A stretch of 64,000 bases of DNA, from assembly GCF_006334915.2 (NCBI RefSeq), contig NZ_VDMA02000005.1, positions 1-64,000 of the forward strand, given 5' to 3'. The DNA comes from Microbispora catharanthi (GTDB lineage Bacteria; Actinomycetota; Actinomycetes; Streptosporangiales; Streptosporangiaceae). The position numbers and the translations under genes were made by a program. The notes beneath the pieces were generated by a model. It made no database searches, was not told the DNA's origin, and saw only the letters and a program-made list of their open reading frames with translations. This document shows, one piece after another, positions 7,586-16,264 of the stretch. Each line of letters opens with the position of its first letter. Positions within the stretch are counted from its first letter, which is position 1.

Positions 7586-8784
7586 CCTCGGCGGAGCAGA
7601 CCTCAGCGAAGATTGCGCAGGCCGCACCGCGGCGGCTGATGTGGCCCCTGTATGCGGCGGGGTTCACCACCGCGTTCGGGGCTCACGGCATCGCCGCCAA
7701 CCTTGGGGGCTTCTCCGAAGACGCGGTCACCTCGTTGATGGTGCTCGGGGGCCTGCTGGCCCTGTACGACGGAGCCGAGGTGCTGCTCAAGCCGTTGTTC
7801 GGCACGCTCGCGGACCGGGTCGGCGCCCGTCCGGTGCTGCTCGGCGGGCTGGCCGCCTTCGCCGTCGCATCGGCGGTGTACGTCCTGGCGGGCAGCCCTG
7901 CCTGGTTGTGGGCGGCCCGCCTGGGTCAGGGCGCTGCCGCGTCCGCGTTCTCCCCCGCGGCCTCCGCGCTGGTCGCCCGGCTGAACCCGGCGACCGGGCA
8001 CGGCCGGGCGTTCGGCTCCTACGGCTTCTACAAGTCCATCGGCTACACCCTCGGCCCCCTGCTTGGCGGGGCACTGGTGTGGGCGGGAGGGCTGCGGGCG
8101 CTGTTCGGTGTGCTGGCTGTGCTGGGCGCGGCGGTCGCCGTGTGGGGAGCGCTCACGGTGCCGGCCGTGCCCCCACTGCCCAAGGCCCGGCAGACGGTGC
8201 TGGGCCTGGTCCGCCGGCTGGTCGATCCGGCCTTCCTGGCCCCGACGGCGGCGCTGGCCGCGGCGACGGCCGCGCTGTCGGCAGGGGTCGGCTTCCTTCC
8301 CGTTTCCGGCGCGGCGGCCGGGCTGGGCACGGTGGCCACCGGCGCCGCGGTGTCGGTGCTCGCCGGCTGCGCCGCCCTCGTCCAGCCCCGGGCCGGGCGT
8401 GCACTGGACGCCGGGCGCATCACCTCGCGTGGCGGCATCACGGCAGGACTGCTGCTTACGGCAGCGGGCCTGGGATGCGCGCTGCTGCCGGGCCTGGCCG
8501 GTGTGCTGTGTGCCGCCGCGTTGATCGGTGCAGGAACCGGTCTGATCACTCCACTCGGCTTCGCCGCCCTGGCCGCCGCCACCCCCGTCGAACGGCTCGG
8601 CCAGACCATGGGCGCCGCCGAACTGGGGCGCGAACTCGGCGACGCGGGCGGCCCGCTGCTGGTCGGTGCCGTCGCCACCCTCGCCACCCTCGCTTACGGC
8701 TACGCCGCACTCGCCCTCCTGCTGGTCATCGGCTCGGTGCTCATCCGTCTCGCGTCGCGCCGCGGTACTGCTACGGCGCAGTAG
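7582..8784 (+). CDS. MFS-family exporter
   Basis: 400 residues with about 12 membrane helices. The loop-2 MFS motif appears as LKPLFGTLADRVGARPVLLGG near residues 70-92, and the helix-5 motif as YGFYKSIGYTLGPLLGGALVW near 152-172, as in drug:H+ antiporters. The substrate cannot be deduced. It is translationally coupled to the 89-residue gene upstream and converges on the P1B-4 ATPase gene, leaving 136 bases between the stops. Confidence 0.85.
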   Translation: MTSAEQTSAKIAQAAPRRLMWPLYAAGFTTAFGAHGIAANLGGFSEDAVTSLMVLGGLLALYDGAEVLLKPLFGTLADRVGARPVLLGGLAAFAVASAVYVLAGSPAWLWAARLGQGAAASAFSPAASALVARLNPATGHGRAFGSYGFYKSIGYTLGPLLGGALVWAGGLRALFGVLAVLGAAVAVWGALTVPAVPPLPKARQTVLGLVRRLVDPAFLAPTAALAAATAALSAGVGFLPVSGAAAGLGTVATGAAVSVLAGCAALVQPRAGRALDAGRITSRGGITAGLLLTAAGLGCALLPGLAGVLCAAALIGAGTGLITPLGFAALAAATPVERLGQTMGAAELGRELGDAGGPLLVGAVATLATLAYGYAALALLLVIGSVLIRLASRRGTATAQ

Positions 8785-8920
8785 ACGAATCGTGCTTGTG
8801 CTCATGCTCAGGGAACCGGGGGCTGCATGGGTGCGGGTGGAGGAGGTAGGCGGTGTAGCCGGTGCCTCGAAGCCGGTGGGCGGCCCGAAGCCGCTCACGA
8901 CCTGCACCTGCTGCCGGAGC

Positions 8921-10915
8921 TCATCGGCGCCTGATGGTCCCGGCGGCGGCCCGTCGCCAGGCGGTGCCTCGTAGCAGGCGCAGACCGTTGAGGCCGACGA
9001 TGACGGTGGAGCCTTCGTGTCCGGCGACGCCGAGCGGCAGCGGCAGGTCGCCGAGCAGGTCCCAGGCCACCAGTACGGCGATGAAGGTGGCGGCGATGGC
9101 GAGGTTGGCGATGACCAGGCGGCGGGCGCGGCGGGCGAGGGCGATCACAGTGGGGACGGCGGAGAGCTCGTCGCGGGTGATGACCACGTCGGCGGCCTCC
9201 AGGGTCAGGTCGGCACCGGTGTGGCCCATCGCGATGCCGGTGTGTGCGGTGGCCAGGGCGGGGGCGTCGTTGACGCCGTCGCCGATCAGCGCCACCTGTG
9301 CCCCCTGCTGTTGCAGGTCGCGTACGGCGTCGGCCTTGTGCTCGGGAAGCAGGCCGGCGCGGACGTCGGTGATTGCGGTCTGGGCGGCCAGGTGGGCGGC
9401 GGCGCGGGGGTTGTCGCCGGTCAGCAGCACCGGCGCGGCGTGGGTGAGGGCGGTCAGGCGGGCCACGGCGTCTGGTGCGCCGGGCCGGATGCGGTCGGCC
9501 AGGGCCAGTACCGCGGCCGGGCGGCCGTCCAGCAGCATCACCACGGCGGTGTGCCCGCTGTCTTCGAGCTCGGCCACCAAGGCGGTGGCCGAGCCGGCAA
9601 CGGCGTGTCCCTCGGGGAGCAGGTGGGCGGGGCTGCCGATCTGCACCAGGTGACCACCGACATGGGCGCGCACGCCCCGTCCGGGCACCGCCACGAACCC
9701 GGTGGCCGCAGGTAGGTGCAGGCCCTTGTCGCGGGCGGCGGCGACGACGGCCCGGCCGAGTGGGTGTTCCGAGCCGTCCTCGGCCGCGGCGGCGAGCGTG
9801 AGCAGCGTGCCTTCGCTCAGACCGGTGCGGGGCAGGGCGCGGATGTGGGTCAGGTGGGGGCGGCCCTCGGTGAGGGTGCCGGTCTTATCGAAGGCCACCT
9901 GGGTGACGCCGGCGAGTTGTTCCATGACCACGGCGGACTTGACGAGCACGCCGTGGCGGCCGGCGGTGGCGATGGCGGCCAGCAGCGGCGGCATGGTGGC
10001 CAGCACCACCGCGCACGGCGAGGCGACGATCATGAAGGTCATCGCCCGCAGCAGGCTGCCCTGAAGGTCCTGCCCCAGCGCGAGGGGGATCGCGAACAGC
10101 GCGAGGGTGGCGGCGACCATGACCACCGAGTAGCGCTGCTCGGCCTTCTCGATGAACAGCTGCGTGCGTGCCTTGGTGGCGCTGGCCTGCTCGACCATGG
10201 CCACGATCCGGGCGATCACCGTCTCACCGGCCGGGCGCCCCACCCGTACCCGTAGTACCCCGGCGCCGTTGACGGTGCCCGCGAACACCTCATCACCGGC
10301 CTGCTTGTCCACCGGGAGGCTCTCCCCGGTGATGGATGCCTGGTCGACGTCGCCGGCCCCGTCGAGCACCTGGCCGTCGGCGCCGATGCGCTCCCCTGGC
10401 CTGACCACGATGAGGTCGCCGACGGCCAGATCGGCCGTCTCGACGACCTCCTCCTGCCCAGCCGGATCCAGCCGGGTCGCCGTGTCGGGGGCGAGGTTCA
10501 GCAGGGTGCGCACCGAGTCGGCGGTGCGCTTGGTCGCCACCGCCTCCAGCGCCCCTGAGGTGGCGAAGATGACGATCAGCAGCGCGCCGTCGAAAACCTG
10601 CCCGATCACGGCGGCGCCGATCGCCGCGGCGACCATGAGCAGGTCGACGTCCAGCGTCCGCTCACGCAGCGCCCGCAGCCCGGCCAGCCCCGGCTCCCAC
10701 CCACCTGTGGCATAGCAGGTCAGATACAGCCCCCACCACAGCCAGGAGGGGGCCCCGGCCAGCTGGCAGACGCCGCCGGCGGCGAACAGGACGGTCGCGG
10801 CGATCGCCCAGCGCACCTCGGGCAGTGATCCGGCCCCGGACCGCCACCAGGCCTGCGTACGGCTGGGTGCGGCCACGGCCCGGGGACCGGGGCGCGTTGT
10901 CAGGTCTGTCGTCAC
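8921..10915 (-). CDS. P1B-4-type heavy-metal-exporting ATPase (Co/Ni/Fe class)
   Basis: 664-residue inner-membrane pump. It carries the P-type signatures TGES (196-199), DKTGT with phosphorylated D343 and GDGVNDAP. The metal-site motif SPC (299-301) together with HEGST (633-637) near the C-terminus is the P1B-4 pattern, a class that moves Co2+, Ni2+ or Fe2+. There is no N-terminal CxxC metal-binding domain, which also fits P1B-4 (CtpD/CtpJ type). It is divergent from the ArsR-family gene at 10982, whose ligand pattern is NmtR-like, so induction by Ni or Co is likely. The GTG at 10915 is used as start. Confidence 0.9.
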   Translation of the reverse strand: MTTDLTTRPGPRAVAAPSRTQAWWRSGAGSLPEVRWAIAATVLFAAGGVCQLAGAPSWLWWGLYLTCYATGGWEPGLAGLRALRERTLDVDLLMVAAAIGAAVIGQVFDGALLIVIFATSGALEAVATKRTADSVRTLLNLAPDTATRLDPAGQEEVVETADLAVGDLIVVRPGERIGADGQVLDGAGDVDQASITGESLPVDKQAGDEVFAGTVNGAGVLRVRVGRPAGETVIARIVAMVEQASATKARTQLFIEKAEQRYSVVMVAATLALFAIPLALGQDLQGSLLRAMTFMIVASPCAVVLATMPPLLAAIATAGRHGVLVKSAVVMEQLAGVTQVAFDKTGTLTEGRPHLTHIRALPRTGLSEGTLLTLAAAAEDGSEHPLGRAVVAAARDKGLHLPAATGFVAVPGRGVRAHVGGHLVQIGSPAHLLPEGHAVAGSATALVAELEDSGHTAVVMLLDGRPAAVLALADRIRPGAPDAVARLTALTHAAPVLLTGDNPRAAAHLAAQTAITDVRAGLLPEHKADAVRDLQQQGAQVALIGDGVNDAPALATAHTGIAMGHTGADLTLEAADVVITRDELSAVPTVIALARRARRLVIANLAIAATFIAVLVAWDLLGDLPLPLGVAGHEGSTVIVGLNGLRLLRGTAWRRAAAGTIRRR

Positions 10916-10926
10916 CCTGCCAGCCT

Positions 10927-10955
10927 ATATGCGCACTCATGCAGGTACGCAAATA
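10927..10955. promoter_or_regulatory. candidate ArsR/NmtR-type operator
   Basis: ATATGCG at 10927-10933 faces CGCAAATA at 10948-10955, an imperfect inverted repeat of the length seen for ArsR/SmtB operators. It sits between the divergent ATPase and repressor genes, 26 bases before the repressor start. The inner bases also contain TGCGCA and TGCA dyads. Confidence 0.5.
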
Positions 10956-10981
10956 GTGGGGTTCGGGGCTATGCTGGCGGC

Positions 10982-11347
10982 ATGCACACCTCGCTGCCCG
11001 ACTTCGAGATGCCGAACGAGGAACAGGTGCACCTGGCCGCCGAGTCGTTCCGGCTGCTGTCCGACCCCACGCGCATCAAGATCTTGTGGGCGTTGCTGCA
11101 GGGCGAGTCGTCGGTGGCCTGCCTGGCCGAGCTCGCCGGCTCCGCCCCGACCGCGGTCAGCCAGCACCTGGCCAAACTGCGTCTGGCCGGGCTGGTCAAG
11201 GGCCGGCGTGAGGGGACCTTCGTCTACTACAGCGCAGCCGACGAGCACGTGCGCCGTCTACTGGCCGAAGGGCTGTTCCACGCCGACCACATCGACCGCG
11301 GCGACCAGGACTCCGCCGCTGCACCGACCGTAAGCGCCGCCTCCTGA
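10982..11347 (+). CDS. ArsR/SmtB-family metal sensor, NmtR-like
   Basis: 121-residue winged-helix repressor. Residues 21-80 hold the ArsR fold (RLLSDPTRIKILWALLQGE; recognition helix TAVSQHLAKLRLAGLV). The last helix carries D87, H89, H100 and H103, with spacing 2/11/3. This is the same spacing as the D91/H93/H104/H107 nickel-cobalt site of Mycobacterium NmtR. His2 at the N-terminus could complete the shell, as NmtR also uses its N-terminus. It is divergent from the P1B-4 ATPase and should release that promoter when Ni or Co binds. Confidence 0.9.
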   Translation: MHTSLPDFEMPNEEQVHLAAESFRLLSDPTRIKILWALLQGESSVACLAELAGSAPTAVSQHLAKLRLAGLVKGRREGTFVYYSAADEHVRRLLAEGLFHADHIDRGDQDSAAAPTVSAAS

Positions 11348-11440
11348 CGCTCGCGAGCGTGGCGACCGGCGGTCCGCCTCGGCTCCTCACCGTCTTCCCG
11401 CCCTCGCCCGTCGACGCGGGTCCATCGCCCCCGCTTTGGC

Positions 11441-12079
11441 TCACCGCCTGAAGGCGATCTCCACACCCGGTGTCACCACAGCGCGAAACGCCGCGTCCAT
11501 CTCGGCCGGTGTGGCGGTCAACTCACCGTCGACCCACTTGCGCAGCAGCGCCATGAACGCCCCGACGACGCAGGTGACCATCAGGTCGAGCGAGTCCGGT
11601 GGTGTGCTTCGCGGAGGGAACGCCGCCAGCAACTCGTCACGTACGATCGTGGCCAGGATTTGCTCTCCGCGCGCCATCACGGCGCTGCCCCCGCGCCGCC
11701 CGAGCAGCGCTCGCGCCAGCCGGCGCTGCTCATGAAGGTGCTCGAACATCGGCAGGCTGAAGGCGAACAGCGGGCCCGGCCTGGACGCGGGAGCGAGACG
11801 GAGAAGGCTGGAGAGCTCGTCGAGGTTGCTGAACAGCACATCCTGTTTGTCGGTGAAGTGCGCGTAGAAGGTCGAGCGGCCGACGTTGGCGCGGTTGATG
11901 AGATCAGTGACGGTCACCGCCTCATAGCCCTTCTCCAGAATCAGCTCCACCAATGCCTGCTGAACGGCCTTCCGAGTGCGCCGCACCCGGCGATCGGAGC
12001 TCCCCCTCCGCGAGTTTCCGAACACGTCCTCCACCTCTGTCCAGTACGGCACAGCCCGACGAATTTGCTTGTTGACCAT
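11441..12079 (-). CDS. TetR-family transcriptional regulator
   Basis: 212 residues. The helix-turn-helix lies at about residues 33-80: RRTRKAVQQALVELILEKGY, then TVTDLINRANVGRSTFYAHF, followed by DKQDVLFSNLDEL and a helical C-terminal domain of the TetR_C_7 kind. It is divergent from the methyltransferase at 12145, with a near-perfect dyad between them. The true start could be an internal codon near SRRGSSDRRVRRTRKA, because the first ~20 residues look poorly conserved. Confidence 0.85.
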   Translation of the reverse strand: MVNKQIRRAVPYWTEVEDVFGNSRRGSSDRRVRRTRKAVQQALVELILEKGYEAVTVTDLINRANVGRSTFYAHFTDKQDVLFSNLDELSSLLRLAPASRPGPLFAFSLPMFEHLHEQRRLARALLGRRGGSAVMARGEQILATIVRDELLAAFPPRSTPPDSLDLMVTCVVGAFMALLRKWVDGELTATPAEMDAAFRAVVTPGVEIAFRR

Positions 12080-12106
12080 GCCGTGCCGGCGAATCGATCA
12101 TTTATA

Positions 12107-12126
12107 ACCGAACACATTGTTCCGAA
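12107..12126. promoter_or_regulatory. candidate TetR operator
   Basis: ACCGAACACATTGTTCCGAA: arms CCGAACA (12108-12114) and TGTTCCG (12118-12124) flank CAT, with one mismatch. It lies in the short gap between the divergent TetR and methyltransferase genes and is A/T-rich compared with its surroundings. Confidence 0.6.
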
Positions 12127-12144
12127 ACAAGAAGGAGAAGCCCT

Positions 12145-12807
12145 ATGAGCAGGGGAAAGTTGCTGCATAGTCACTCGAAACACAGTGACGGTGGTGGCGC
12201 CATCAATTATCCGCGGGGTTATGAGGTTTTGGCCGAGCTCGGTTTCGCCGGGCGCCGTCGCAGCGTTTTCACCCGCCTGGCCGCGTTGTCCGGCGCGGGG
12301 CCGCGCCATCAGATCCTGGACGTCGGCTGCGGCACCGGCTACCTGACCCGGATGTTGGCTCCTCTCGTGGGCCCCGAAGGGGGGGTGACCGGCGTTGACC
12401 CGTCACTTCCGATGATCGAGCACGCCCGTCGTCGCTCACCTGACAACTGCTCCTATCAGGTGGGCGAGGGGCAGGCGCTGCCCTTCCCCGACGCCTCGTT
12501 CGACATCGTCGTCTCCAGCTTCGCCGTTCACCACATGCCCGTCTCCGCCCGCGGCACCGCCATGAGGGAGATCTTCCGCGTCCTGCGACCGGGTGGGCGA
12601 CTGCTGATCGCCGAGTTCCGCCCGCCGGTCAACCCCCTCGCCGCCCGCCTCGTCGGGATACTGGCCGGTCCCGCGATGCGGCCCACCATGCCGGAACTGC
12701 TCGCCGATCTGGTCCCCGGTGCCGGTCTCCGCATCGAGAGCACAGGCACCGTGGGGCCGGTGCTGTACTACGTCAACGCCGTCCGTCCGCTCGAAACCCG
12801 CTCCTGA
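12145..12807 (+). CDS. class I SAM-dependent methyltransferase (UbiE/Methyltransf_11 type)
   Basis: 220 residues. Motif I ILDVGCGTGYLTRML lies near residues 57-71, the SAM-binding acid is in VTGVDPSLPMIEHAR, motif II is FDIVVSSFAVHHMP and motif III is LRPGGRLLIAEFRPP. AGAAGGAG precedes the ATG with good spacing. Its likely repressor is the divergent TetR gene. In this subgroup the TetR/methyltransferase pair is often induced by small hydrophobic compounds, which suggests detoxification by methylation; the substrate is not known. Confidence 0.85.
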   Translation: MSRGKLLHSHSKHSDGGGAINYPRGYEVLAELGFAGRRRSVFTRLAALSGAGPRHQILDVGCGTGYLTRMLAPLVGPEGGVTGVDPSLPMIEHARRRSPDNCSYQVGEGQALPFPDASFDIVVSSFAVHHMPVSARGTAMREIFRVLRPGGRLLIAEFRPPVNPLAARLVGILAGPAMRPTMPELLADLVPGAGLRIESTGTVGPVLYYVNAVRPLETRS

Positions 12808-13031
12808 AACACCCCGCTGTTTCACCTGTCGGGCAGATCGTCCGCCGAAGCACTGAGCACGGCTCCTGGCCTGGGCAAACCAACGCCGGGTCGTCGGACA
12901 GGCGATCGCCCTTCTCCACGGCTGACGGGCCGGCAGTGACGATTGGGGTCGTTCGGCTCTATCGGTCGTCAGGGCAGGACGGTCGTATAGAGGGCAGCAC
13001 TCTCATCGTCTCGTCATTGTGGAGGCGCGAC

Positions 13032-15338
13032 ATGCTGCGCTCTCTTGGCGCCGTGGGTGATCGGTGGCGTGAGCCGGTGTTCCTGGCAGCGACCGGTGGC
13101 GCGCTGGTCGGCGGAGGTGTGGCCTGGTTGGCCGGGGCAACGGCTGTCGCGGATGGATTCTGGATGGCGGGGACCGCGGTGGCCGTCGTGCCCGCGGTGG
13201 TGTGGGTGGTCGCCGCGTTGCGGAAGGGGCGGGCGGGCGTCGATGTGATCGCGGCGCTGGCGCTGGCCGGGACCCTGGCGGTCGGGGAATACCTGGCGGG
13301 GGCTTTGATCGCGGTGATGCTGGCCACCGGGCGGGCGCTGGACGCCGCGGCGGAGCGTCGGGCATCGCGTGACCTGCGCGCGCTGCTGGAGCGTGCGCCG
13401 CGCTCTGCTCGCCGCCGAAGCGGCGATGAGGTGGTCGTCGTCGCCTTGGCGGAGGTGCGGGCGGGAGACGTGGTGGTGGTCGGCCCGGGCGAGGTGGTGC
13501 CGGTGGACGGCCGGGTGCGCACCGGGCCGGCGATGCTGGATGAGGCCGCGCTGACCGGGGAGTCCACCCTGATCGAACGCGGTGTCGGCGAGGCGGTCCG
13601 CAGCGGGGTGGTCAACGCCGGCGGTGCGGTCGACATCGAGGCGACGGCTACCGCCGAGGACAGCACGTACGCGCAGATCGTCCGGCTGGCCGAGCAGGCG
13701 GGCGCGCAGCGGGCGCCGGTGGTGCGGCTGGCCGAGCGGTACGCCGCCTGGTTCCTGCCGCTGTCGCTGGCAGTCGCCGGGGCGGCGTGGTTGATCAGCG
13801 GTTCTGCGGTGCGGGCGGTGGCGGTCTTGGTGGTGGCGACCCCGTGCCCGCTGCTGCTGGCCGCTCCGGTCGCGATCGTGTCGGGGTTGTCGCGGGCGGC
13901 GCGCCAGGGCGTCATCGTGCGGGACGGTGGGGCGCTGGAGCGGCTGGGGCGGGCTCGCACTCTGCTGCTGGACAAAACAGGCACGTTGACTACGGGCCGC
14001 CCGCGGGTTCTGCAGGTCGCCGCCGCTCCCGGCCGGACACCGTCGGAGGTGCTGCGGCTCGCGGCGTCACTCGACCAGATGTCCGCTCACGTGCTGGCTG
14101 AGGCGATCGTCGGGGAAGCGCGGGCCCGCGGCTTGGCGCTGTCGGCGCCGCGGGAGGTGACCGAGGAGCCCGGCCGCGGAGCGGCCGGCGTCGTGGACGG
14201 GCAGCGCGTGCGCGTGGGCAAGACCGTGACACCGCTCGAGGCCCGTCCCGGCTGGGCTCGCGCGGCTGACAACCGGGCCGCCTTGGACGGCGCCGCCGTC
14301 GCCTGGCTCACCGTCGACGACGCGTTGAGTGGTGCGATCTTGCTGCTGGACCCGTTGCGCCACGACGCTCCCCGTACGCTGCGGCGGCTGCGCTCGGCGG
14401 GAATCGGCCGCCTGCTGATGCTGACGGGCGATCGCGCCGAGCCCGCCCGGGAGGTGGCCGCGGTGGTCGGGCTGGACGAGGTGCGGGCCGAGCAGTTGCC
14501 CGCGGACAAGGTCGCCGCGGTCAGAGCGGAAACCTCGCGGGCGGTGACGGTCATGGTCGGCGACGGCGTCAACGACGCCCCGGCGCTGTCGGCGGCCGAC
14601 GTCGGCGTGGCGATGGGAGCGCGCGGGTCCACCGCCTCCTCCGAGGCCGCCGACGTGGTGCTGGTCACCGACCGGGTGGACCGGCTCGCCGACGCCATGG
14701 AGATCGCGGTGCGCACCCGGCGTATCGCCGTGCAGTCGGCCGCGGGCGGCATGGCCATGTCGCTGGCGGCCATGGTGGTCGCGCTGCTGGGCCGGCTGCC
14801 GCCCGCGGCCGGGGCGCTGCTGCAGGAGGCGATCGACGTGGTGGTCATCGTCAACGCGTTGCGTGCCGTGCTGCCCCGGCGCGGCGCCCGGCCGGTGCTG
14901 GAGCCGGCCACCGAGGACCTGATCCGCCGCTTCGCCGCCGAGCATGACGATCTCGCCGACGTGCTGGACGCCGTACGCGATGCCGCGAGCCTGCTGGCCG
15001 TCGAGCACGGGCCGCGCGTGCTGGGCGCCGTCCGGGAGGTCGACCGGTTGCTGACCGAGCGGCTGCTGCCGCACGAGTACGCCGAGGAGCATGAGCTCTA
15101 CCCGGCCCTGGCCGCCCCCCTGGGCGGAGGAGAGGCGACCGCGACCATGAGCCGGGCCCACAGCGAGATCGATCGCCTGGCCCGCCGGATCGCCACGCAC
15201 GTGAAGGTCGCCGACACCGCCGGCCGGTTGCGGCCCGAGCAACTGGAGGATCTACGAGCCTGCCTGTACGGGCTGCACTCGGTGCTGCGGCTGCATTTCG
15301 TCCAGGAAGAGGAGAACTACTTCTCCCTCGCCCCGTGA
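13032..15338 (+). CDS. P1B-5-type metal ATPase with C-terminal hemerythrin domain
   Basis: 768 residues. The ATPase core has TGES (175-178), the membrane metal motif TPCP (270-273), DKTGT with D314, GDGVNDAP, and a later helix with QEAID. TPCP plus QExxD is the signature of the P1B-5 subclass, linked to Ni and Fe export. The last ~125 residues form a hemerythrin-like four-helix domain with the expected His/Glu ligands (VEHGP, HEYAEEHELYP, RAHSEID, LHSVLRLHFVQEEENYF). It may sense O2 or iron redox state and gate the pump. Start ATG 13032 has GGAGG upstream; an open extension to 12936 lacks support. Its stop overlaps the end of the convergent TauE gene by 22 bases. Confidence 0.9.
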   Translation: MLRSLGAVGDRWREPVFLAATGGALVGGGVAWLAGATAVADGFWMAGTAVAVVPAVVWVVAALRKGRAGVDVIAALALAGTLAVGEYLAGALIAVMLATGRALDAAAERRASRDLRALLERAPRSARRRSGDEVVVVALAEVRAGDVVVVGPGEVVPVDGRVRTGPAMLDEAALTGESTLIERGVGEAVRSGVVNAGGAVDIEATATAEDSTYAQIVRLAEQAGAQRAPVVRLAERYAAWFLPLSLAVAGAAWLISGSAVRAVAVLVVATPCPLLLAAPVAIVSGLSRAARQGVIVRDGGALERLGRARTLLLDKTGTLTTGRPRVLQVAAAPGRTPSEVLRLAASLDQMSAHVLAEAIVGEARARGLALSAPREVTEEPGRGAAGVVDGQRVRVGKTVTPLEARPGWARAADNRAALDGAAVAWLTVDDALSGAILLLDPLRHDAPRTLRRLRSAGIGRLLMLTGDRAEPAREVAAVVGLDEVRAEQLPADKVAAVRAETSRAVTVMVGDGVNDAPALSAADVGVAMGARGSTASSEAADVVLVTDRVDRLADAMEIAVRTRRIAVQSAAGGMAMSLAAMVVALLGRLPPAAGALLQEAIDVVVIVNALRAVLPRRGARPVLEPATEDLIRRFAAEHDDLADVLDAVRDAASLLAVEHGPRVLGAVREVDRLLTERLLPHEYAEEHELYPALAAPLGGGEATATMSRAHSEIDRLARRIATHVKVADTAGRLRPEQLEDLRACLYGLHSVLRLHFVQEEENYFSLAP

Positions 15339-16246
15339 CCGTCGGCGGCGCGAGGCGTCAAGCCGTACCCGTAGAAAGACGGCGGGGCTGACCCGTCGCG
15401 GTGACGCCCCTTGCGCAGGAGCAGGCAGGCGATCGCCGCTGTGACGGCCGCGGCGCCGGCCAGCAGCGCGGCGATGCCCCAGGCGGTGTGGAACAGCGCG
15501 GGCGGGGCCTGCTGGATGAGCACGAAACCGCCCGTCACGAGGACGAACCAGCCGAATCCCGTGCGCAGGCGGTCGGCGTGGACGCGCCCCGCGAGCCATC
15601 CTCCGGCGAGACCGCCGGCGACCGCGGCCGCCGTGACGGGCAGGGCGATCGACCAGTCGACCGGGACGGTCTGCAGATAACCGGCCAGCCCGGCGAACGA
15701 CTTCATCGCGATCACCACCAGGGAGGTGGCGACGGCCGTGCCCATCGGCATGCCGCCCAGCAGCACGAGCGCGGGGACGACGAGGAACCCGCCGCCGGCC
15801 CCGACCAGCCCGGTGACCAGGCCGACGACGACGCCTTCGACGACGACGTGGAGGATCGGCAGCTCCTTGTGGGCCGGGGCGGCCTCGGGCGTCCCGCGGC
15901 CACGGATCATGGCCACAGCGGTGGCCACCATCATCAGCGCGAACCCCGCCAGCAGCGCCACCGCGGGCAGACGCGGCCCGAGCAGGCCCCCGCCGTACGC
16001 GCCGGCCATCCCGGCCAGACCGAAGACCAGTCCGGTCTTCCACCGGATGCGGCCGGCACGGGCGTGGCCCGCGGCGCTGACCACGCTGGTCACGCCGACC
16101 ACGAACAGGGACATGGCGATCGCGGCCTTCGCCGGGACGCCCGCGACGTAGACGAGCAGGGGGACGGTCAGGATCGATCCTCCGCCGCCGAACAGGCCCA
16201 GGGTCAGGCCGACGACGACGGCGCCGGCGAGGGTGAGAGCGGTCAT
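15317..16246 (-). CDS. TSUP-family (TauE/SafE) sulfur-anion transporter
   Basis: 309 residues, about eight membrane helices in two homologous halves. The family signature GLFGGGGSILTVPLLVYV appears near residues 17-34 and its repeat GLVGAGGGFLVVPALVLLGG in the second half. TSUP proteins export or import sulfite, thiosulfate or sulfonates. It is the last gene of the persulfide unit, 18 bases after the rhodanese-DUF2892 gene. In Staphylococcus the cst operon also contains a TauE protein. The probable job is removal of sulfite or thiosulfate made by the enzymes upstream. Confidence 0.9.
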   Translation of the reverse strand: MTALTLAGAVVVGLTLGLFGGGGSILTVPLLVYVAGVPAKAAIAMSLFVVGVTSVVSAAGHARAGRIRWKTGLVFGLAGMAGAYGGGLLGPRLPAVALLAGFALMMVATAVAMIRGRGTPEAAPAHKELPILHVVVEGVVVGLVTGLVGAGGGFLVVPALVLLGGMPMGTAVATSLVVIAMKSFAGLAGYLQTVPVDWSIALPVTAAAVAGGLAGGWLAGRVHADRLRTGFGWFVLVTGGFVLIQQAPPALFHTAWGIAALLAGAAAVTAAIACLLLRKGRHRDGSAPPSFYGYGLTPRAADGHGAREK

Positions 16247-16264
16247 GTCGTCGCCTCGGATCCG

